From assembly GCA_052326585.1 (NCBI GenBank), contig JBKQLU010000054.1, positions 1 through 64,000 of the forward strand: 64,000 nt of DNA. Direction: 5' to 3'. Under the pieces are notes generated by a model, which worked only from the letters and a program-made list of their open reading frames with translations, did no database searches and was not told the origin of the DNA. Positions within the stretch are counted from its first letter, which is position 1, and each line of letters begins with the position of its first letter. Of this stretch, positions 52,643-60,914 are shown in pieces. The DNA comes from JAPLJC01 sp052326585 (GTDB lineage Bacteria > Desulfobacterota > Desulfobaccia > Desulfobaccales > 0-14-0-80-60-11). The translations under genes were made by a program, and so were the position numbers.

Positions 52643-53593
52643 ATGCCAATGGGGCCGAATTTCGAGGATAGGGGAGGGGAGGGGGGCGATCCCCGGCCGC
52701 CGTCCAGCTTTACCTGGCCGCCGCCGCTCGTGCCCGGGGACTCCATCGCCCTGGCGGCCCCGGCCAGTTGCGCAGCCCGGGAGGCCTTGGAGGCCGGGAT
52801 GCAGGTGCTCAGCGATTGGGGCTTCCGGGTGCAGTGCGGCCCGGAGGTCTTCTCCAGCCGGACCCCGGGACGGGAGACCGACCTTAGGCTCGCCCGGCGC
52901 TTTCAGGAGCTTTGGTGTAACCCGGAAATCAAGGCAGTCATGGGGGTGCGGGGCGGCTACGGCTCCCTGAAGCTCCTGCCCTATCTGGACCTGGCCTCCC
53001 TGGGTGCGGCCCCCAAGCGCCTGGTGGGCTTCAGCGACCTTACCAACCTTCTCTGGCATCTGCACCACCGCCTGGGTCTGGTGACCTTCCATGGCCCCAC
53101 CGTGGCCCAACTGGGGGAGATGACCGCGGGCGCCCGGCAAAGCCTGTTCGACTGGCTGACCGCCCCGGGGCCCCGGGCGGCCAATTTTGCCGGACTGACC
53201 GTCCTCTGCCCTGGAGTGGCGGAAGGCCCGCTGGCGGGCGGCAACCTCACTACCCTGTGCCATCTGCTGGGAACCCCTTTTGCCCCGCAATTCAGGGGTT
53301 ATCTCCTCTTCCTGGAAGATCACCGCGAGGCCCTTTACCGCCTGGACCGCATGATCCATCACCTGCTCTTGGCCGGGGCCCTGGATGGGGTCAAGGGCGT
53401 GGTATTGGGGGGCTTCAGCGGCTGCGGCAGCTTTGATGGCCTGCTGGAGGTCTGCGCGGCCGCCCTGGAGTCCCTGAAGGTGCCGGTATTGGCCGGCCTG
53501 CCCCTGGGCCACCAGCCGGACAACCACACCCTGCCCCTGGGAGCCCGGGCCCGCCTCGATTCCCGCATGGCCTGCCTCTCGTTGCTGGCCTAA
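52643..53593 (+). CDS. ldcA: LD-carboxypeptidase (S66 family)
   Basis: 316 residues. The nucleophile Ser lies in VGFSDLTNLL near 130, the catalytic Glu in LLFLEDHREALYRLDRM and the His in LPLGHQPDN. VMGVRGGYGSLKLLPYLD is the S66 substrate loop. It trims the terminal D-Ala from muropeptides in the cytoplasm, so it works with NagZ (21172) in wall recycling. ATG 52643 or ATG 52649 may start it; the latter has AAGGA 6 nt before. Confidence 0.92.
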   Translation: MPMGPNFEDRGGEGGDPRPPSSFTWPPPLVPGDSIALAAPASCAAREALEAGMQVLSDWGFRVQCGPEVFSSRTPGRETDLRLARRFQELWCNPEIKAVMGVRGGYGSLKLLPYLDLASLGAAPKRLVGFSDLTNLLWHLHHRLGLVTFHGPTVAQLGEMTAGARQSLFDWLTAPGPRAANFAGLTVLCPGVAEGPLAGGNLTTLCHLLGTPFAPQFRGYLLFLEDHREALYRLDRMIHHLLLAGALDGVKGVVLGGFSGCGSFDGLLEVCAAALESLKVPVLAGLPLGHQPDNHTLPLGARARLDSRMACLSLLA

Positions 53594-53730
53594 GCCCCGG
53601 CGCCCCTGATTCCCGGCCAATCCTCCAAGCCCGCCGCCTTACCCACGGGGATTTTTTTGGCCCGGCGCATTGACATCGCCTTTTTGAACCTTACTCTTAC
53701 ACGAGATTATTAAAACGTCGGGAGGCAAAC

Positions 53731-53967
53731 ATGGCAAAAAAAGTCTATACCTGTCAGACCTGCGGCGCCCTGGCCGAGGAGCCGGGACACCTGTGCAACC
53801 CCAACCAGGACCCCATGACCTGCGCCTTTTGCGGAGCCAAGGCCCCGCACACCAAGCATTACTGCAAGGGCAAGCTGGCGGACATCAAGTATGTCTGCAA
53901 CAAATGCGGCCGCTTGGCTACATCTGAAGATTTACTCTGCGAACCCACCTCTGTGCCGTCAAAGTGA
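53731..53967 (+). CDS. Small zinc-ribbon protein, eight-plus cysteines
   Basis: 78 residues with GGGAGGCAAAC before the ATG. YTCQTCGALAEEPGHLC, MTCAFCGAKAPHTKHYC and YVCNKCGRLATSEDLLC are three similar Cys-x2-Cys...Cys modules; the whole protein looks like three zinc knuckles. TTGACA at 53670-53675 may be part of its promoter. Function unknown; small zinc proteins like this occur in many sulfate reducers. It ends before the terminator at 54083. Confidence 0.82.
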   Translation: MAKKVYTCQTCGALAEEPGHLCNPNQDPMTCAFCGAKAPHTKHYCKGKLADIKYVCNKCGRLATSEDLLCEPTSVPSK

Positions 53968-54082
53968 CCTCGCTTTGCACCGGTAGGCAGCTCTTCTGAG
54001 GGGCGAAAGCGGGCCGCAGCGCGGCAGCATTACTGAAATCTTTGGACTCGCGGTCGTCGGCGGGGCTTGACTCGGGACGATT

Positions 54083-54113
54083 AAGGGGCACGGCTGGCCG
54101 TGCCCCTTTTTTT
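54083..54113 (+). terminator. Intrinsic terminator
   Basis: AAGGGGCACGG, loop CTGG, CCGTGCCCCTT and seven T. It ends the 53731 transcript, just before the convergent ccsB stop. Confidence 0.9.
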
Positions 54114-54134
54114 AGGCGAAGCAGGAATATCGGC

Positions 54135-54992
54135 TCAGCTCATATAGGCGTGCATGCTTTGCAGGTAGTTGACGCCGAAGTAGGTGAAGATAACCGCCAG
54201 GAAGCCCAGGACCGACAGCCAGGCGATACGGCGCCCCTGCCAGCCCTTCAGCAGGCGGGCGTGCAGCAGGGCGGCGTAAATGAGCCAGGTGACCAGAGAG
54301 GCGTCCTCCTTGGGGTCCCAACTCCAGTACTTGCCCCAGGCGGTTTCGGCCCATACCGCCCCGGTCAGGATGCCGAAGGTGAGCAGGAAAAATCCCAGGA
54401 TCGCAGCCCGGTAGATGAGCCGGTCCAGCAGCGGCAGGGCCGGCAAGGCTCCCCTGGGACTATAATCCTGGATCAGGTAGAGGAGGGCGGCGCCGAAGGC
54501 CACCGTCAAGGCGGAATAGCCCAAAAAGCAAATGACCACGTGGATGAGGAGCCAGTTGCTCTTCAGGGCCGGCATCAGGGGCTGAATGTTGGCGTCCACT
54601 CCCCCGAAAGAGGCCTTGGCCAGGAGCAGGCAGGCCAGCATCGCCACGATGGCGCCCAGCCAACCCCGGAGATAGCGGCGGAATGCCAGCAGACCCATGG
54701 CCGGCAGGCACCAGGAAAAGAAAACCAGGGAATCGTAATAGTTTGACAACGGCGCCTGGAAGATAATCAGGCGGAGCTTCTCCAGGAAGAGCGGCGGCGG
54801 GGTGGGTCCGGCGGCCATCTGGTAAGAGGCGTACCAGCGGCCGATGAGGGCCCCGCTCTGCAGCGCCAGGCCGGCCCAGAGCATCCCGCGCCCCAGCCGC
54901 TGCAGCCAGGAGGAGGACCACAACTCGGCCATGACCAGGATGATGGCCACCCCCAGATAGAGCAACATCGCCAGGCCCAGTAACTGACTCAT
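54135..54992 (-). CDS. ccsB: Cytochrome c biogenesis protein CcsB/CcsA
   Basis: 285 residues, about eight membrane spans. The haem-handling tryptophan-rich segment reads ETAWGKYWSWDPKEDASLVTW near residue 220, and conserved His residues occur at LIHVVICFLGY and LLHARLLKG. It is the system II haem exporter/ligase subunit that works with ResB to attach haem to c-type cytochromes outside the membrane. It overlaps resB by 4 nt. Confidence 0.95.
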   Translation of the reverse strand: MSQLLGLAMLLYLGVAIILVMAELWSSSWLQRLGRGMLWAGLALQSGALIGRWYASYQMAAGPTPPPLFLEKLRLIIFQAPLSNYYDSLVFFSWCLPAMGLLAFRRYLRGWLGAIVAMLACLLLAKASFGGVDANIQPLMPALKSNWLLIHVVICFLGYSALTVAFGAALLYLIQDYSPRGALPALPLLDRLIYRAAILGFFLLTFGILTGAVWAETAWGKYWSWDPKEDASLVTWLIYAALLHARLLKGWQGRRIAWLSVLGFLAVIFTYFGVNYLQSMHAYMS

Positions 54993-56362
54993 GATGGCGT
55001 TCCCTTCTTGAGTTCCTCCAGAAGGCGGGTCTGGCGGAGGTCAAAGTCCTCCCGGTTCCGGGGGCTCGACCCCAGAAGGCGTCCCTGCCAGTCCCCCTGG
55101 GGAGATTTTTCCAGGACCAGCGCCCAAACCTGGTGGGGCCGGAAGAAGGCCAGGTAAAATCCCGGCAACAGCAGGAGAAAGCCCAGGTAAACCCAGGGGA
55201 CCCCTGGATCCTGCTTCACCTGGAATACCGAGTAATATTGAAAATTCGCCTCTTCCAGGGCAAACCGGTAAGGCCCGATTGGCTCCTGCATCTCCGGGTG
55301 GTCTTTAAGGACCCAGAAGACTGCGGGGTGCTCCTGGCCGCTTTTATAGGCGAGCTGCACTGCCGGTCCATAACCCTCCAAGTTGCCTTCCAGCTTGATC
55401 AGCATAATTTGCGCCTCGCCGCCGGGCAGGGTCACAAACTGGTGCAGGGAGAGATGCAGGCTCTCCCGGCGGGACCCCTGGATGACCTGCAAGCGCACCG
55501 GGCCCTCGGGTTGGGTGCCGTAGGAGGCCTGGTAAAAGGTGAAGCCGCCGAAGCTCACCGGTTCGTTTACCCGGCAGGTGGCCCGCAGTTCGGCGCCGCC
55601 GGGGGGATTTTGGCCATTTTTGGTAAATGTGAGGTCGGAGCGAAATTCCTTGGGTATGCTGCCTTCCTCATAGTACTCTACCTGAAAACGGTCCAGGCGC
55701 ACCTGAAAACCTAAAGGCATCTCTCGGTCGCTGGGCCCCACCAGGAAGCTCTGGGCCGTGGTTCCCTGCATCAAGGGAAGACTGCCGTCGATCCCCCAGA
55801 ACTTGCCGATCAGGCCCCCGGCCAGGATGAGCAACAGGGCCAGGTGCACCAGGTACGGCCCCAGGGGACGGAAACGGCCGCTTTCATGAGAGAAGACCTC
55901 TTTTCCCGGCAGGACCTGGCGCCGGGTGCGGCCCAATTCCCGGCGCCAAATACGGGCCGCCGCCCCCCGGGGATCTGTGCCCCGCGGCCATTTGAGGCTG
56001 CCACGCGGCGGCAGGGTGAGGGCTGCCTCAACCGTGAGGAGGGTAAATGCCCGGCGCCAGGCCCGGGGCAGACCGTTGATCAGGCAGGAGAGGATATTCA
56101 GGGCCAGGAGGCAAACGGGGCCCAGGAACCAGGGAGGCAAGATACTGAAGTAAATATCGCCCAGGCCGCTCCGCCAGATAATTGTGCCCCAGAGCTCCCC
56201 GAAGCTGGCAAAATAAGCCTCCGCCGGCTGCTTCTGGGGCAGCACGGTGCCGAGGATGGCCACGGCCGCCAGGATCAGCAGCAGGAAGACGGTGAGGCGA
56301 ATGGAGGTCAACCAGCCCCACAGCCAATACTTCGGCCGGGCTGGACTTTTGGTGGTGGACAT
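54989..56362 (-). CDS. resB: Cytochrome c biogenesis protein ResB
   Basis: 457 residues with three N-terminal spans (LTSIRLTVFLLLILAAVAILGTV at 18-40, FLGPVCLLALNILSCLI, and LVHLALLLILAGGLIG), a large extracytoplasmic domain, and a last span near 370-390 (VPWVYLGFLLLLPGFYLAFF). This is the ResB/Ccs1 layout. It presents the apocytochrome to CcsB. The stop overlaps the ccsB start. Their presence suggests c-type cytochromes and anaerobic respiration in the organism. Confidence 0.94.
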   Translation of the reverse strand: MSTTKSPARPKYWLWGWLTSIRLTVFLLLILAAVAILGTVLPQKQPAEAYFASFGELWGTIIWRSGLGDIYFSILPPWFLGPVCLLALNILSCLINGLPRAWRRAFTLLTVEAALTLPPRGSLKWPRGTDPRGAAARIWRRELGRTRRQVLPGKEVFSHESGRFRPLGPYLVHLALLLILAGGLIGKFWGIDGSLPLMQGTTAQSFLVGPSDREMPLGFQVRLDRFQVEYYEEGSIPKEFRSDLTFTKNGQNPPGGAELRATCRVNEPVSFGGFTFYQASYGTQPEGPVRLQVIQGSRRESLHLSLHQFVTLPGGEAQIMLIKLEGNLEGYGPAVQLAYKSGQEHPAVFWVLKDHPEMQEPIGPYRFALEEANFQYYSVFQVKQDPGVPWVYLGFLLLLPGFYLAFFRPHQVWALVLEKSPQGDWQGRLLGSSPRNREDFDLRQTRLLEELKKGTPS

Positions 56363-56469
56363 GGACTTAGTTGCAGACCTCGGATTTTCCGGCCAAGATG
56401 GCCGGGGGATCGGAGCTTCAGGGAAGATCCAGGGGAATGGAGGAAGAAACCGGAGAGGCGGTTATCACT

Positions 56470-56874
56470 TCAATCTTCTTCCAGATCCTCTTCTTCGCTC
56501 AAGTAGTCTTTGTATTCCTCTTCGCTCAGGAGTTCGTCAAACTCCTGGCTGGAAGTCAACTCCACCTTGACCAGCCAGCCTTCCGCCATGGGGTCCTCAT
56601 TGATGATCTCCGGCTCTTCCGCCACTTCGTCATTGACTTCGAGAACCTCACCCGAGACCGGCGCCTTTACGTCACGACGGCCGTTTTTGGCCTCGACCTT
56701 GATAAAGGATTCCTCTTTGAGGAACTCCTCACCTTCTTCGGGGAGGCGGATGCCGTGAATCTCTCCCATCTTCTCCTGGAGATAATCCGTCAGGCCAATG
56801 GTGGCCTGAGTTTCATCATCCATCCGCACCCACACATGGTCCCGGCCGAAGCGCAGTTCGCCGATGGCGCTCAC
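56470..56874 (-). CDS. gcvH: Glycine cleavage system H-like lipoyl protein
   Basis: 134 residues. The barrel is intact: FGRDHVWVRMDD, ATIGLTDYLQEKMGEIHGI, FIKVEAKNGRRDVKAPVSGEVLEVND, GWLVKVEL. The lipoyl Lys should be that in EAKNG, although one extra residue separates it from APVSGE compared with E. coli GcvH. A long acidic tail (SEEEYKDYLSEEEDLEED) is unusual. No gcvP or gcvT is nearby, so it may act in lipoate relay or another pathway. Confidence 0.88.
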   Translation of the reverse strand: MSAIGELRFGRDHVWVRMDDETQATIGLTDYLQEKMGEIHGIRLPEEGEEFLKEESFIKVEAKNGRRDVKAPVSGEVLEVNDEVAEEPEIINEDPMAEGWLVKVELTSSQEFDELLSEEEYKDYLSEEEDLEED

Positions 56875-57053
56875 CTCAATCCCTGATGATCTCAGGCCCC
56901 AGCTTTATTGGGCTTGTTTTTACTAGGAAGACGCTGGAAAATATATATAACCTAAAATCGATTTGGCAAGGATTTTTTGTCTGGCCGGTCTATTTGGCCG
57001 CGGCCGGGATTTTTCCTGCTCCCGGCCATTATCTGCCGCGGCCGGTTTTTAAC

Positions 57054-57082
57054 TTGACAATATCGGCGCCAGCAATTAGTTT
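57054..57082 (+). promoter_or_regulatory. Possible promoter of the UspA gene
   Basis: TTGACA (57054-57059), 17-nt spacer, TAGTTT (57077-57082), 50 nt before the start. The -10 is weak. Confidence 0.45.
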
Positions 57083-57132
57083 ACACTATATTTCACAACC
57101 ACCAGGGAAGATAGCCGAAGGGAGCATAACTA

Positions 57133-57573
57133 ATGAAGGCAATTGAAAAAATCCTTTTCCCCATCGACTTTGCCGAGACCTACGATACCCTGTTGCCCTG
57201 GGTCTCCACCTTTGTGGACAAGTTCGACGCCGCCCTCTACGTCGTGTTCGTCACCCAGGACCTGTCGAGCTTTTCCAGCTTTCACGTGCCCCACGGCAAC
57301 ATCGAGAGTTTCCAGGAGGAGGCGGTGGCGGCTGCCAACCGAAAGATGGCCGCCACGGTCAAGGAACATTTTGGGAAATTCCACAAACTGGAGTCCCGGG
57401 TTCTGACGGGTGATCCGGCCGCCAAGATCATGGAACTGGCCAAAAAAGAGAAAATCGATCTGATTATCATGGGCGCCCACGGCCGCAAGGGCCTGGAGCG
57501 GGTCTTCTTCGGCAGCGTGGCCGACGAGGTCGTAACCGGGGCCCCGTGTCCGGTGCTCACCATTCATCCCTAG
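57133..57573 (+). CDS. Universal stress protein UspA family
   Basis: 146 residues. The opening KILFPIDFAET and the ATP-binding end GAHGRKGLERVFFGSVADEVV (G-x2-G-x9-G-S) match the ATP-binding UspA group. The Ile/Val-rich VLTIHP ends it. It probably binds ATP and helps survival under energy or oxidant stress. Single gene with a terminator at 57723. Confidence 0.93.
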   Translation: MKAIEKILFPIDFAETYDTLLPWVSTFVDKFDAALYVVFVTQDLSSFSSFHVPHGNIESFQEEAVAAANRKMAATVKEHFGKFHKLESRVLTGDPAAKIMELAKKEKIDLIIMGAHGRKGLERVFFGSVADEVVTGAPCPVLTIHP

Positions 57574-57938
57574 GCTGGCGACGCCTAGAATCTGGTTAAG
57601 GTCGGCGCCGCGGGAAGCGCTTTCTGCATAATCTCAAGGGCGCGCCTCCAGGCGGCAAAGGCGAGAATCCTTCCCCTCACCAGACCTTCCCGAGAGGGAG
57701 GGCCCTCACCAAACCAGATACGAAACCCCTTCGGCCCGGCTGGAGGGGTTTTCTTGTCCTGGCAACCTTAAGTGAGGCCGGGGCAGGGCATCCAAGGATT
57801 TTGCCCGGTTCGCCGGGGTTTCTGGCCGGCCCACATTGCCATCGGCGCGCTGAAGACTTATGGTGATAGATGACCGGGCTTGCCGGACGGGAAGACGGGC
57901 CGCGGCAGCCGCCGATTCCAGCTCAGGAGGGTTCCATC
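57574..57938. other. 365-bp region before the selenoprotein peroxiredoxin
   Basis: Contains the uspA terminator at 57723-57752 and no gene. The AGGAGG at 57925-57930 is the ribosome site of the peroxiredoxin. Confidence 0.5.
57723..57752 (+). terminator. Intrinsic terminator, probably of the UspA gene
   Basis: AAACCCCT and AGGGGTTT pair around a 13-nt loop, followed by T4. Confidence 0.6.
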
Positions 57939-58544
57939 ATGACGGTACGGATAGGTAAGACCGCCCCGGAGTTCGAAACCAAAGGGTATCTCCAGGGAGA
58001 GATCAAAAGCGTCTCACTGGCGGATTATCGCGGTAAGTGGGTCATGCTCTACTTCTATCCCGGGGATTTCACCTTCGTCTGACCCACGGAATTGACGGCA
58101 GTTGCCGCCAAGTACGAGGAGATCAAGTCCCTGGGCGCCGAGGTGCTGGCCATCAGCGTAGACAGCCCCTATACCCACAAGGTCTGGCAGGAAGGGGAGC
58201 TTGCCAAGATGGTTCCGGGAGGCCTCCCCTATCCCATGCTCTCGGACCCCGGCGGCCGCATCGGCGACCTCTATTGGGTATATGATGAGGAAAACGGCGT
58301 CGATATCCGGGGCCGCTTTCTCATCGATCCCAATGGCATTCTCCAGGCCATGGAGGTGCTGGCCCCGGCGGTGGGCCGTAGCGTGGCCGAGATGATTCGC
58401 CAGATCCGGGCCTGCCAGTATGTCCAAACCCATGAGGGTGAAGCCACCCCGGCGGGCTGGGAGCCGGGGAAAAAGACCCTGAAGCCCGGGGAGGACTTGG
58501 TGGGCAAGGTCTGTGAGATCTGGGCCCCGGACATGGCTTTTTAA
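57939..58544 (+). CDS. Selenocysteine-containing peroxiredoxin (in-frame TGA at 58080-58082)
   Basis: 201 residues with TGA codon 48 read as Sec. The active-site loop reads DFTFV-U-PTEL, where all ordinary members have Cys; the Sec sits exactly at the peroxidatic position, as in the known Sec-peroxiredoxins. Other parts are typical AhpC/Prx1: APEFETKGYLQGE, LAISVDSPYTHKVW, RGRFLIDPNGILQAMEV. The resolving-Cys block, normally EVCPAGW, reads EATPAGW here, so the second redox Cys is missing. AGGAGG precedes the ATG. It reduces peroxides. A SECIS-like hairpin follows the TGA (58092-58111). The alternative, a nonsense mutant, does not fit an intact frame on both sides. Confidence 0.93.
58092..58111 (+). 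promoter_or_regulatory. SECIS-like hairpin of the peroxiredoxin gene
   Basis: TTG and CGGC pair with GCCG and CAA across an A/C mismatch, with apical loop AGUU. The loop begins 17 nt after the TGA, within the bacterial SECIS range. The loop has the G-U pair favoured by SelB. Confidence 0.7.
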
Positions 58545-58790
58545 CTGCCGCTCTGGCGGGGAAGGGCTGGGGGCCATGGCCGCCGCCCTCCCTGCCGCAC
58601 CCATCCTGCCGGCCTGATCGGCAAAAATTCCGGCCGTTGGCATCCGCATCTTCCCTTCCCCCTTGCCTCAGGTGAGGACCATGCCTATCTATTGATGAAT
58701 AGACCATAGGTCTCAGGTTTTCAGATTTCCCTTAATAGACGGGTCGGTAATCTTCGCTTCCCCCACGGCGGCCCCGGAGGTATTCGATCC
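58545..58790. other. Gene-free stretch after the peroxiredoxin
   Basis: No coding frame or clear terminator seen; a G/C-rich region to 58600, then a TTTCAGATTTCCC stretch. Confidence 0.4.
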
Positions 58791-58910
58791 ATGGACCTCC
58801 AATGGGTGCGGCCCCGGCGGCGCTGCCGGGTGGGCTTTCAGGAGATGACCCGGCTGGGCTATTTCCGGGTCCCGGCCTGCGCGAGGCTGTTGCGTGAAGA
58901 AGCTCTTTGA
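58791..58910 (+). CDS. Possible 39-residue small protein upstream of the MerR-TPR gene
   Basis: Starts at ATG 58791, with GGAGG 10 nt before, and ends TGA at 58910, 17 nt inside the next gene. It is rich in Arg (WVRPRRRCRVGFQEMTRLGYFRVPACARLL). It may only serve translational coupling, or be chance. No homology is recognised. Confidence 0.3.
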   Translation: MDLQWVRPRRRCRVGFQEMTRLGYFRVPACARLLREEAL

Positions 58911-59730
58911 TCAGAGGGAAATCGCCAGACTCCTGGGTATCTCCGAAAGCCGGGTCCGCCGCTGGGAACACCAGGGCTTGGTGCCGCGCCTGAAAAAGAC
59001 CGGGGGCGCCTTATGGTTCGATTTTCAGGGCCTGGTGGCCTTCCGCACCATACGGCAACTGCGGGGCCAAGGGCTCTCCCTGGCCAAGATCGGCAAATGC
59101 GTGGCCAAAATGCGGCGCCTGATGCCCCAACTGAAACAGCCCCTGTCTGAGGTGCGCATCTCCCTGCATCGGCAGCAGATCGTTCTGGGAAGAGGCCGCC
59201 TGCAGATTACCCCCGAGGGGCAGCGCCTCATCGATTTCGGCGGCCCGGAGAACCTTGCCATCCCCCTGGCGCGGCAGGACTGGGAGCGTCTCTTCTCCCA
59301 GGCCCTGGAGGATGAAGAGGCGGGCCGGCTGGACGAGGCCCGGGAGAACTATGAGACCATCCTGGCCGCCAGGCCCGATCACGCCGACGCCATGGTGAAC
59401 CTGGGCAATCTCCTCTACCTGGGGGGCGCCGAAACCGCGGCGGCGGCCCGCTACCTCCAGGCCCTGGGGCTTAATCCCGATCACGTCGAGGGCAACTACA
59501 ACCTGGCCAATCTCCTGGAGGGGCGGGGAGAACTGGCCAGCGCCGCCGCCTTTTACCGCAAGGCCCTGCGCCGCGACCCAGAGTTCGCCGACGGCCATTT
59601 CAACCTGGCCATGGTGCTGGAGAGGATGGGCGATCTCTCCGAGGCCAGGAGCCACTGGCGGCGCTTTCTGTCCTTGGACCCTACCAGCCAATGGGCCGGC
59701 TACGTGCGGAGGCGGTTGGGAGAAGGGTGA
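58894..59730 (+). CDS. MerR-type HTH fused to TPR repeats
   Basis: 278 residues starting at GTG. Residues 5-75 form a MerR-like winged helix (DQREIARLLGISESRVRRWEHQGLVPR). The C-terminal part holds four TPR units (residues about 135-270: EEAGRLDEARENYETILAARPDHADAMVNLGNLLYLGG and repeats). TPRs bind protein partners, so it may be a regulator controlled by protein contact rather than by metals. A similar arrangement is known in delta-proteobacteria. Target genes are not known. Confidence 0.88.
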   Translation: MKKLFDQREIARLLGISESRVRRWEHQGLVPRLKKTGGALWFDFQGLVAFRTIRQLRGQGLSLAKIGKCVAKMRRLMPQLKQPLSEVRISLHRQQIVLGRGRLQITPEGQRLIDFGGPENLAIPLARQDWERLFSQALEDEEAGRLDEARENYETILAARPDHADAMVNLGNLLYLGGAETAAAARYLQALGLNPDHVEGNYNLANLLEGRGELASAAAFYRKALRRDPEFADGHFNLAMVLERMGDLSEARSHWRRFLSLDPTSQWAGYVRRRLGEG

Positions 59731-59804
59731 ACGGCCGGTTGCCCCGGCCGCGGCGGCTATTCAGTGGGGTGCACCCCGTCGCCCAGGAGCCCGCGAGGTG
59801 AATC

Positions 59805-60158
59805 ATGATCAAGACGAAGAGGGCCTATCAGCCTACTACGACGGATGATGGCTTTCGGGTCCTGGTGGAGCGTCTCTGGCCCCGGGGCCTGAGCAGACAG
59901 GAAGTGGCGCTGGACCTCTGGCTCAAGGAGGTGGCGCCCAGCCCGGAACTGCGCAAATGGTTCGGCCACGAACCCAGGAAATGGGAGAGGTTTTGCCAGC
60001 GTTATTGGGCCGAATTGACTGGCAAAGGCCAGGAAATCGGGCTGCTCCGGGAGAAGGGCCGGGAAGGGAACCTCACCCTGGTGTACGGCTCCCGGGATGA
60101 GGTCCACAATGCCGCGGCAGCCCTGAAACTCTATTTGGAAGGCCAGGCCTCTGGCTGA
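59805..60158 (+). CDS. DUF488 family protein
   Basis: 117 residues. RVLVERLWPRGLSRQEVALDLWLKEVAPSPELRKWFGHEP and TLVYGSRDEVHNAAAALKLYL are the DUF488 signature blocks; members are small cytosolic proteins of unknown activity, sometimes linked with metal or redox stress. The ATG follows GAGGTGAATC. Single gene. Confidence 0.9.
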   Translation: MIKTKRAYQPTTTDDGFRVLVERLWPRGLSRQEVALDLWLKEVAPSPELRKWFGHEPRKWERFCQRYWAELTGKGQEIGLLREKGREGNLTLVYGSRDEVHNAAAALKLYLEGQASG

Positions 60159-60208
60159 GGCCGAGGTTAGTTCAAAGTTAAAAGTTGAGACCTTTGCGAA
60201 AACCAACT

Positions 60209-60258
60209 CTGTCAGTATTTATTAGATTCTTCGGTCCCTGCGCTCCCTTAGAATGACA
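60209..60258. repeat. Dispersed palindromic element, copy 6 (degenerate)
   Basis: TGTCAGTATTTATTAGATTCTTCGG, then CTGCGCTCCCTTAGAATGACA; the left arm is worn. The right flank AGAGGTCTCAGGTTCAAGG resembles that of copy 5. Confidence 0.6.
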
Positions 60259-60362
60259 AGAATGGGGGACTTTCCAGAGGTCTCAGGTTCAAGGTTGAGG
60301 CAGGCATAGATCGGGAAAAAGGCAAATATGCGGGAATTGCCTCCGCCAACGCGAGGTGCCCT

Positions 60363-60911
60363 ATGAAACCCCGGTGTTTCTCAGGTCTTCTGGTGGCCCT
60401 TTTTTTGGCCGTCGCTCTCCAATCCAGCTCAGGAGGTCAAGTCATGCAGCTTACATCCACCGCCTTTGCAGATGGCGGGAAGATTCCCCTGCCCTATGTC
60501 ATGACCGCGGCCGGCGGTAAAAATTTATCACTGCCCCTCGCCTGGTCCGGGGCCCCGGCGGGCACCAAGTCCTTCGCATTGTCCATCGTCGATCCCCATC
60601 CGGTGGCCCGTAATTGGGTGCACTGGCTGGTGAAGGACATTCCAGGGACCGCGGGCTCCCTGGAAGAGGGCGCCTCGGGCCGGAAGATGCCTGCCGGGGT
60701 GGTGGAGATGCAGAACTCCTGGGGCAAGCCCGGCTATGGCGGCCCCCAACCTCCGCCCGGCACCGGCGACCACCCTTACGTGGTCACCCTCTACGCCCTG
60801 AGCGTGCCGAAGCTGGAGGTGAAGCCTTCCGCCGGCCTGGCGGAATTCAAGCAGGCCCTGGAGGGCAAGGTCCTGGCCAGCGCCACCCTCACCGGCTATT
60901 ATGGCAGATAA
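60363..60911 (+). CDS. Exported PEBP/YbhB family protein
   Basis: 182 residues with a signal peptide (FSGLLVALFLAVALQSSSG) and the phosphatidylethanolamine-binding fold: LPLAWSGAPAGTKSFALSIVDPHPVARNWVHWLVKDIP near 57-94 and GDHPYVVTLYALSV near 136. The family binds phospholipid head groups or small ligands; bacterial YbhB/YbcL roles remain unclear. The gene is convergent with the GAF protein gene. Confidence 0.92.
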   Translation: MKPRCFSGLLVALFLAVALQSSSGGQVMQLTSTAFADGGKIPLPYVMTAAGGKNLSLPLAWSGAPAGTKSFALSIVDPHPVARNWVHWLVKDIPGTAGSLEEGASGRKMPAGVVEMQNSWGKPGYGGPQPPPGTGDHPYVVTLYALSVPKLEVKPSAGLAEFKQALEGKVLASATLTGYYGR

Positions 60912-60914
60912 AGG

